From Pseudomonas costantinii (GTDB taxonomy: Bacteria > Pseudomonadota > Gammaproteobacteria > Pseudomonadales > Pseudomonadaceae), in the NCBI RefSeq assembly GCF_001870435.1, contig NZ_MDDR01000009.1, forward strand, positions 58,835 to 122,834: 64,000 bases of DNA, in the 5' to 3' direction. The notes under the pieces are model-generated. The model searched no databases, was not told where the DNA came from, and saw only the letters and a program-made list of their open reading frames with translations. Shown piece after piece: positions 58,638 to 64,000 of this stretch; positions within the stretch are counted from its first letter, which is position 1, and each line of letters opens with the position of its first letter. The translations under genes were made by a program, and so were the position numbers.

Positions 58638-59528
58638 TCACTTGAAACGATGTGCCTGCTCGACCAGCCAGGTGGAAAACATCACCGCGTCGGGGTGTTG
58701 CTCGGCCCCGGAGCCGCGCACAAGGTAAAAAGACTCGCTGGCTTCGATACGCTGGGTAAAGGGTTCGACTAACCGTCCATCCTGAAGCATCTCCTCTACC
58801 ATCGAGGACCGCGCCAGGGCGATCCCCTGCCCTAACTCGGCCATGCGCAAAGTGGAAATCAATGTGTCGAACTGCATGCCGGTCGAGGAGTCGACGGTGT
58901 CCGCACCGACCATGTTCAACCAGTAACCCCAACCCTCTTCGTAACCCAGAACATGCAACAGCGGATGGTGTGACACGTCCACAGGGACCGTCAGCGGCGA
59001 CCTCGCCATCAGGTCCGGCGAGCAGACCGGGAACAACGTGTCCCAGGTCAGACGCTGCGACACCAGGCCGGGCCATTGACCGTGGCCCCAGCGAATCTCC
59101 ATGTCATCCTCACCGTCCAGTTCCTTGACCCAGATATTGCTGATGTAGCGGATATCGACATGCGGATGCGCCTGGCTAAACCCCGCCAGCTTGGGCGCCA
59201 GCCAATGCACGAAGAACGCCAGGCTGCCACGCACCTTGATCGGTCGACGCTTGTGCTGACCAAAAATTTCGTTGGTCCCCACTGCCAGCCGCGTGATCGC
59301 ATCCTGCACCACCGGCAGATACGCCTGGCCTTCCTCGGTCAGTCCCAGACCTCGGGGCAAGCGTTTGAACAGTGCTACCCCAAGATGGCTTTCCAGTTGG
59401 CGGATCTGCTGACTGACGGCCCCCTGGGTCAAAAACAGCTCTTCGGCAGCATGGGTGAAGTTCAAACAGCGGGCAGACACCTCGAATGCCCGCAGCCAGT
59501 TCAATGGGGGTAGCGTCTTTTGCTTCAT
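58638..59528 (-). CDS. LysR-family regulator (GcvA-like)
   Basis: 296 residues from the ATG at 59528. The helix-turn-helix reads NWLRAFEVSARCLNFTHAAE and LTQGAVSQQIRQLE, as in the GcvA subgroup. It lies 16 nt before threonine synthase on the same strand and probably regulates this amino-acid locus. Confidence 0.92.
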   Translation of the reverse strand: MKQKTLPPLNWLRAFEVSARCLNFTHAAEELFLTQGAVSQQIRQLESHLGVALFKRLPRGLGLTEEGQAYLPVVQDAITRLAVGTNEIFGQHKRRPIKVRGSLAFFVHWLAPKLAGFSQAHPHVDIRYISNIWVKELDGEDDMEIRWGHGQWPGLVSQRLTWDTLFPVCSPDLMARSPLTVPVDVSHHPLLHVLGYEEGWGYWLNMVGADTVDSSTGMQFDTLISTLRMAELGQGIALARSSMVEEMLQDGRLVEPFTQRIEASESFYLVRGSGAEQHPDAVMFSTWLVEQAHRFK

Positions 59529-59588
59529 GGCTTGAACCTCTAGGGCGCCCCCTCCACCGAGCACGCTTGCCCATCCCGTCGACGCGGA

Positions 59589-61019
59589 CTAGAACGCATC
59601 GGACGGTTGTGCCAAGGGGGCAACCGACAAGCGTCGCTCGCGGCTTTTGCGGGTAATGTAATACACGAAATAGCACCAGGCGATGAAGGGCAAACCGAAG
59701 TACAACGCCACTCGCTGCTCCGGATCGAAGGCAATCCCGACACACGCCAGACTGCAGCAGACCAGTGCTCCCAACGGCACCCATGGATAACCCCGGACAC
59801 GGAATTTCAAGTCGCGGATGTCACCGCCGTTGGCCACATAGTGACGGCGGAAAGCAATCTGGCTCGCAGCGATGCTCATCCAGACCACCACCACCGCCAA
59901 TCCGGAGATCGACACCAGCGCCAGATAGATGGTGTCGGCGGCAAACACACTGCTGAGCAACGAGGCAGCCCCACCCGCCATGCTGATGATAATCGCGTTG
60001 AGCGGCGTGCCCATACGCGTCAGTGCCGAGAATCGCTTGGGCAGGTGACCCTGGTCACTCAGTGTCCAGATCATCCGTGACGCGGCATACAAACCGGAGT
60101 TGGCGGCCGACAGCAAGGCACTGATGATCACGAAGTTCATGATGTCTGCCGAATAGGGAATCCCGATGTAGGTGAACACAGTCACGAATGGACTCTCTAC
60201 CAGGCCGGCCTGCTCACGAGGTAACAGCGTCGCCAGGACGAAAATGGTCCCCACGAAAAAGATCGCCAGGCGCAGCACCGTCGTGCGAATCGCACGCGGC
60301 ACGTTGCGTTGCGGATCCTTGGTTTCCCCAGCGGCAATACCGATCAACTCAGTGCCGGAGAATGCAAAAGACACCGCCAACAACGTCATTGCTATCGGCA
60401 TGACTCCGGTAGGAAAAAGTCCTTCGCGAGTGAAGTTGCTCAACCCGATACTGTGGCCCTGATCGATGTGCAGCAGACCGAGAATCGCGCCACCGCCGAT
60501 CATCAGAAACACGATGACGGTCACCACTTTAACCAGAGACAACCAGAACTCGGTCTCAGCGAACAAACGCACCGAAATCACATTGGTCAGAAACACTAGA
60601 CCTGCAAACAACGCACTCCAGATCCATACCGGTGTATCCGGGAACCAACGCGCCATCAAGATACCGGCGGCGGTGAATTCAGAACCGATGGCCACCGTCC
60701 AGGTCAGCCAATACAGCCAAGCGACGGTATACCCGGTACCAGGCCCCAGAAAGCGGGTGGCATAAGTACTGAACGAACCGGTTTCCGGCATCTGTACCGC
60801 CAGTTCGCCCAGGCACATCATCACCATGTAAACCATGAGCGCGCCGATGATGTAAGCGATCACCGCGCCCAAGGGACCGGCTTGGTTAACCGTATACCCG
60901 GACGTGAGAAACAGTCCGGTACCGATAACGCCGCCTAATGCCAACATGACAATATGCCGTGTTTGCATTTCCTGTTTAAAACCGGAACGCGAGTAAAGTT
61001 GTTCTTCTTTTATGGACAT
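59589..61019 (-). CDS. APC-family amino acid permease
   Basis: 476 residues with about twelve transmembrane helices. The first helix [13 protein letters not shown] is the APC substrate/Na site, and the block [20 protein letters not shown] follows; it matches the amino acid transporter family of LysP/ProY type. The ATG at 61019 is used; 61031 is possible. It sits among homoserine/threonine genes, so uptake of one of these or of a sulfur amino acid is likely. Confidence 0.9.
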   Translation of the reverse strand: MSIKEEQLYSRSGFKQEMQTRHIVMLALGGVIGTGLFLTSGYTVNQAGPLGAVIAYIIGALMVYMVMMCLGELAVQMPETGSFSTYATRFLGPGTGYTVAWLYWLTWTVAIGSEFTAAGILMARWFPDTPVWIWSALFAGLVFLTNVISVRLFAETEFWLSLVKVVTVIVFLMIGGGAILGLLHIDQGHSIGLSNFTREGLFPTGVMPIAMTLLAVSFAFSGTELIGIAAGETKDPQRNVPRAIRTTVLRLAIFFVGTIFVLATLLPREQAGLVESPFVTVFTYIGIPYSADIMNFVIISALLSAANSGLYAASRMIWTLSDQGHLPKRFSALTRMGTPLNAIIISMAGGAASLLSSVFAADTIYLALVSISGLAVVVVWMSIAASQIAFRRHYVANGGDIRDLKFRVRGYPWVPLGALVCCSLACVGIAFDPEQRVALYFGLPFIAWCYFVYYITRKSRERRLSVAPLAQPSDAF

Positions 61020-61169
61020 GGTTGTTCTCATGAAAGTTATTAGGGCACGAATTAACGTCTGCGATGACTGACTGGGCAGAGAAAAAACAGATCGCCACTA
61101 AGTTTTATTATTATTCCACTTCATGAACGCCCCACTCACATCCTTGCAGTGAGATTTAACGCTAACGCT

Positions 61170-62447
61170 TCAGCTTGCGACTTCGGCGAAACTTTCATTG
61201 ATTGAAAGCTGCGTGTTTGATTGTGCGGGCTCGTTGCCCGCCCCCCTGACAAATGCGAACGCCTGTTTCAGGTCGTCGAGCAGATCGTCGGTGTCTTCGA
61301 TGCCGACAGAGATCCGCACCAGCCCTTCGGAAATACCCAGGGCCAGGCGTTCCTCCAGCGTGTTCTCGACATGGCTGGTGGTGCGGGCCGGACCGTAGAT
61401 GGTTTCCACCGCACCGAGATTACCCGCGCAGTGGGCGAATCGCAGTCGTGGCAAGAGCACCTTGACCGTGTCCATGCCGCCCGCCACGACAAAGCTGACA
61501 ATTGCACCGAAGCCGGACATTTGCGCGCACGCCACCGCATGATTCGGATGGCCGGGCAAACCGGGATAATTGACCGACTCCACCAAGGGCTCGACGCAGA
61601 GGTACTCGGCCAGTGCGCGGGCACTGCGTTGCTGCTGACGCATACGTAGCACCAGGGTTTTCATGCCGCGAATGATCATGTAGGCGGAGAACGGGTCGAG
61701 CGTCGCTCCGTTGATTTCCCGGTAATGACGCACCTTGGCCATCAGTGATTCACTACCGCACACCAGGCCGCCAAGCACGTCGCCGTGGCCGCTGAGAAAC
61801 TTGGTGGCACTGTGAATGACCACGTCCACACCCAGCGCCAGCGGGTTCTGATTCAATGGCGTGGCGAAGGTGTTATCCGCCACTACAATGGCACCGACGC
61901 GCTTGGCCGCAGCCACCAGACGCTCGATATCGAGTATTTTCAGCGTCGGGTTGGTTGGCGTTTCCAGATACACCAATTGGCAACCTTTGGCGATTTCGCG
62001 TTCGATTTCTTCGTGATCGAACGTCTCGCACAACGTCACGTTCACACCGGTACGCGGCAGGAACTCTTCGAAAATCTTGTTGGTGCCGCCATAGCTGTCC
62101 TTGGTCGAGACCACCCGATCGCCATAGGCCAGGAAGGTGTAAAGCACACTGCTGATCGCCGCCATCCCGCTGCTGAAAGCCACGGCCGATTCGGCCAGTT
62201 CCAACTCGCGAATCTTTGCCTCGAGGGTCTCGACTGTCGGGTTGCTCATGCGGCTGTAAATAAAGCCGGGCGCCTTGCCCAACGCAACGTCATACCAGAC
62301 GTCGATGTCGTCATAACCATAGGCGGCACTGACCACGATGGGCGTTTGAGTGGCGTTGTAGGGATGCCTGACCTGCTCTCCACCCCAAACTGCACGGGTT
62401 CCTGCACCCGCATTAACAAACCCTGCGTTGTCTGGTTTTTTATTCAT
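61170..62447 (-). CDS. cystathionine gamma-synthase-like PLP enzyme
   Basis: 425 residues of the Cys/Met metabolism PLP family. The PLP-lysine segment is VIHSATKFLSGHGDVLGG, with YSRMSNPTVETLEAKI and SSGMAAISSV upstream. Family members use activated homoserine, cystathionine or methionine, and the exact reaction cannot be chosen here. The ATG at 62447 begins MNKKPDNAGF. It is the first gene of the run of homoserine-related genes on the minus strand. Confidence 0.87.
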   Translation of the reverse strand: MNKKPDNAGFVNAGAGTRAVWGGEQVRHPYNATQTPIVVSAAYGYDDIDVWYDVALGKAPGFIYSRMSNPTVETLEAKIRELELAESAVAFSSGMAAISSVLYTFLAYGDRVVSTKDSYGGTNKIFEEFLPRTGVNVTLCETFDHEEIEREIAKGCQLVYLETPTNPTLKILDIERLVAAAKRVGAIVVADNTFATPLNQNPLALGVDVVIHSATKFLSGHGDVLGGLVCGSESLMAKVRHYREINGATLDPFSAYMIIRGMKTLVLRMRQQQRSARALAEYLCVEPLVESVNYPGLPGHPNHAVACAQMSGFGAIVSFVVAGGMDTVKVLLPRLRFAHCAGNLGAVETIYGPARTTSHVENTLEERLALGISEGLVRISVGIEDTDDLLDDLKQAFAFVRGAGNEPAQSNTQLSINESFAEVAS

Positions 62448-62658
62448 AAAGACTACTCGCACTGAGGGTGGCGAATGTTGAGTCACTCACCGGATCTGGT
62501 GGCCAATATAGTGAAATGCAGCGCCGCCGAGAAACGATGTTATCGATGCCAAAGGGCTGCTTTTTTTAATGGCTGTGATTGCGTGGAGCCAGGTCAATTG
62601 CAGCCTTTCACCACAAGACGGAGTACAGCAGCTGGAGCGAAACGATCTCTTTCACCGC

Positions 62659-62769
62659 CTACGCCTGCTTAAGTTGAGCGCCATCGAAATTCGATAAACC
62701 GATAACGTGAGTTTTTCCTTGATCGCGCGCGACTGCCAAAGCCCCAGCATCAACTGTGAGTGCAAAGTT
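62659..62769 (-). pseudogene. possible gene tail cut by the IS insertion
   Basis: A minus frame runs from the IS end to a stop at 62659-62661 and includes ARDQGKTHVIGLSNFDGAQL, which faintly resembles the aldo/keto reductase segment GKVRxIGxSNF. Its upstream part would lie across the IS. The evidence is weak; it may be chance. Confidence 0.25.
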
Positions 62770-62797
62770 TGAATCGCCCCGGGTTTCGTAGACACCT
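62770..62797 (+). repeat. IS3-family terminal inverted repeat, left
   Basis: TGAATCGCCCCGG starts the repeat and TAGACACCT ends it. It pairs with the reverse complement of 63973-64000 with four mismatches. Confidence 0.92.
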
Positions 62798-62831
62798 CTT
62801 TGCCTTAAACTGAGGCCAATTAGGAGGTGCC

Positions 62832-63110
62832 ATGAGCAACCCGCGTTACCCCGAAGAATTCAAAATCCAAGCAGTCAATCAAGTGACCGAAAAGAAGCTG
62901 GCTGTCGCTGAGGTAGCGGCCCGTCTTGGTGTGTCGACGCATAGCCTCTATGCCTGGATAAAGCGCTACAGCAAACCTCAAGAAGAACGGCAGCAGGATG
63001 ATGATCAGCACGCTGAACTGCGTCGTCTGCGAGCGGAACTCAAGCGCGTCACTGAAGAGCGAGACATATTAAAAAAGGCCGCCGCGTACTTTGCCAAGGA
63101 GTGCGGCTGA
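62832..63110 (+). CDS. IS3-family transposase orfA
   Basis: 92 residues. The helix-turn-helix (EEFKIQAVNQVTEKKLAVAE then LGVSTHSLYAWIKRY) and a C-terminal leucine-zipper-like coil (LRRLRAELKRVTEERDILKK) are typical. It binds the IS ends and, after frameshifting, forms the N-terminus of the OrfAB transposase. AGGAGGTGCC precedes the ATG. Confidence 0.95.
   Translation: MSNPRYPEEFKIQAVNQVTEKKLAVAEVAARLGVSTHSLYAWIKRYSKPQEERQQDDDQHAELRRLRAELKRVTEERDILKKAAAYFAKECG
63071..63077 (+). promoter_or_regulatory. A6G slippery site for -1 frameshifting
   Basis: Codons AAA AAG are preceded by an A, giving the A-AAA-AAG heptamer in the orfA frame. orfB is in the -1 frame and overlaps. This is the standard IS3-family device for making the fused transposase. 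Confidence 0.9.
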
Positions 63111-63982
63111 AGTACGCCTTTATCAAGCAGCGCGCTGGCGACTATTCGATTCGACGGCTTTGCCTGACGCTGAAAGTCCATCCCAGCGGTTATTACGCCT
63201 GGCTGTCTGAGCCGCAATCTGCACGCGCCAAAGACGACCAGAGACTGTTAGGTTTGATCAAGCACTCCTGGCTGGAGAGCGGCGGCGTTTATGGCTATCG
63301 CAAAATCCATGACGATCTGCGCGAGGTCGGTGAAGATTGTGGTCGACATCGTGTGGCGAGGCTGATGCGTCTTGAAGGTCTGCGTTCTCAGACAGGTTAT
63401 AGACGCCGCCCTGGAAAGTACGGCGGTAAGCCAGCTGTCGCCTCACCCAATTTGCTGAAGCGCCAGTTCGATGTCGTGGAGCCCAACAAGGTTTGGGTTA
63501 CCGACATCACCTACATTCGTACGTATGAAGGCTGGTTGTACTTGGCTGTGGTGCTAGATCTGTTTTCTCGCCAGGTTGTAGGCTGGTCAATGAAGTCGCA
63601 GATGACCAGCGATTTAGCCATTGATGCTTTATTGATGGCGGTTTGGAGGCGTAAACCGAAACAAGAGGTAATGATTCATAGCGACCAAGGCAGCCAGTAC
63701 AGCAGCTCCGATTGGCGTAGCTTTTTGAAGGCAAACAATTTGGTTGCCAGCATGAGTCGCCGAGGCAACTGTCATGACAACGCTGTGGCCGAGAGCTTTT
63801 TCCAGCTTCTGAAACGGGAACGAATCAAGCGAAAAATCTACACCTCGCGGGAAGATGCTCGTAGTGACGTGTTCGATTACATCGAGATGTTCTACAACGT
63901 AAAACGCCGCCATGGTTTCAACAATCAGCTGTCACCGGTAGAGTTTGAAAAGCGTTACGCAATGAGCTTGCAAGGTGTCTAG
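63101..63982 (+). CDS. IS3-family transposase orfB (DDE catalytic domain)
   Basis: 293 residues in the -1 frame relative to orfA. The DDE triad is visible: Asp in WVTDITYIR, Asp in IHSDQGSQYSS and Glu in AVAESFFQLLKRERI, with the 35-residue D-E spacing of this family. An HTH_21-like region (GGVYGYRKIHDDLRE) precedes it. It is probably made mainly as an OrfAB fusion. Confidence 0.95.
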   Translation: MRLKYAFIKQRAGDYSIRRLCLTLKVHPSGYYAWLSEPQSARAKDDQRLLGLIKHSWLESGGVYGYRKIHDDLREVGEDCGRHRVARLMRLEGLRSQTGYRRRPGKYGGKPAVASPNLLKRQFDVVEPNKVWVTDITYIRTYEGWLYLAVVLDLFSRQVVGWSMKSQMTSDLAIDALLMAVWRRKPKQEVMIHSDQGSQYSSSDWRSFLKANNLVASMSRRGNCHDNAVAESFFQLLKRERIKRKIYTSREDARSDVFDYIEMFYNVKRRHGFNNQLSPVEFEKRYAMSLQGV

Positions 63983-64000
63983 AGAATCCGGGGCGATTCA
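63973..64000 (-). repeat. IS3-family terminal inverted repeat, right
   Basis: The reverse complement starts TGAATCGCCCCGG and ends TAGACACCT. It ends at the last base of the window. Confidence 0.92.

Larger units (their letters stand above)
62770..64000 (+). mobile_element. complete IS3-family insertion sequence (1231 bp)
   Basis: Terminal inverted repeats of 28 bp lie at 62770-62797 and 63973-64000, with orfA and orfB between them and a programmed frameshift signal. The right end is exactly the last base of the window, so the target duplication cannot be checked. Relics of a related element lie at 41647-41700 and 42763-42900. Confidence 0.93.

Overview
The window reads as chromosome of a fluorescent-group Pseudomonas. 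The evidence is the family content (a DUF1652 protein, a pirin, a MocR-type regulator, LysR regulators typical of the genus) and genus-style intergenic hairpins built on GTGGGAGC. No tRNA, rRNA or CRISPR array was seen.

Layout. (1) 1-11303 is ordinary core chromosome: DUF1652 protein, UvrD-like helicase, pirin, phosphoglucomutase, a MocR regulator translationally coupled to an unknown protein, a zinc-type oxidoreductase and a divergent LysR gene. (2) 11274-41953 is a genomic island of about 30.7 kb. A 34-bp perfect direct repeat marks its ends; one copy is the last 30 nt of the LysR gene plus 4 nt, the other lies at 41954-41987. (3) 41954-44036 is a graveyard next to the right repeat: a short phosphatase-family gene, IS3-family scraps, two pieces of an inovirus Gp2-like gene and a P4-type integrase relic. 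(4) 44068-53856 is a sucrose-type locus: fructokinase-like kinase, AraC scrap, ScrY-like porin, sugar ABC transporter, GH32 hydrolase and LacI regulator. (5) 54141-62447 is an aspartate-family amino-acid locus: aldehyde dehydrogenase, ACT-less homoserine dehydrogenase, Lrp regulator, threonine synthase, LysR, amino-acid permease and a cystathionine gamma-synthase-like enzyme, all on the minus strand. (6) 62770-64000 is an intact IS3-family insertion sequence ending exactly at the window edge.

The island is the most interesting part. Essentially all its cargo lies on the minus strand with short gaps or start/stop overlaps, so it is probably one or two operons read from about 41.2 kb down to 12.0 kb. 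The upstream part is a 2-aminoethylphosphonate pathway: PEP mutase fused to a nucleotidyltransferase, phosphonopyruvate decarboxylase, 2-AEP transaminase, a PhyH-type oxygenase and a second, stand-alone nucleotidyltransferase. The middle and downstream parts form a type-II fatty-acid/polyketide-like assembly line: a ketosynthase fused to a chain-length-factor-like half, four further KAS III-like proteins, a ketoreductase and a degenerate partner, a FabZ dehydratase and a degenerate partner, two acyl carrier proteins, a thioesterase, an acyl-CoA dehydrogenase and a degenerate partner, an AMP-forming acyl ligase and a PLP decarboxylase. The cluster also carries its own envelope-export set: LolA-like carrier, LolCD-like ABC pair, lipoprotein, ABC-2 exporter and outer-membrane barrel. 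I infer that the island makes an acyl or lipid-like product carrying an aminoethylphosphonate-type group and sends it to the outer membrane or outside. I recognise no characterised cluster with this combination; structure and function are hypotheses.
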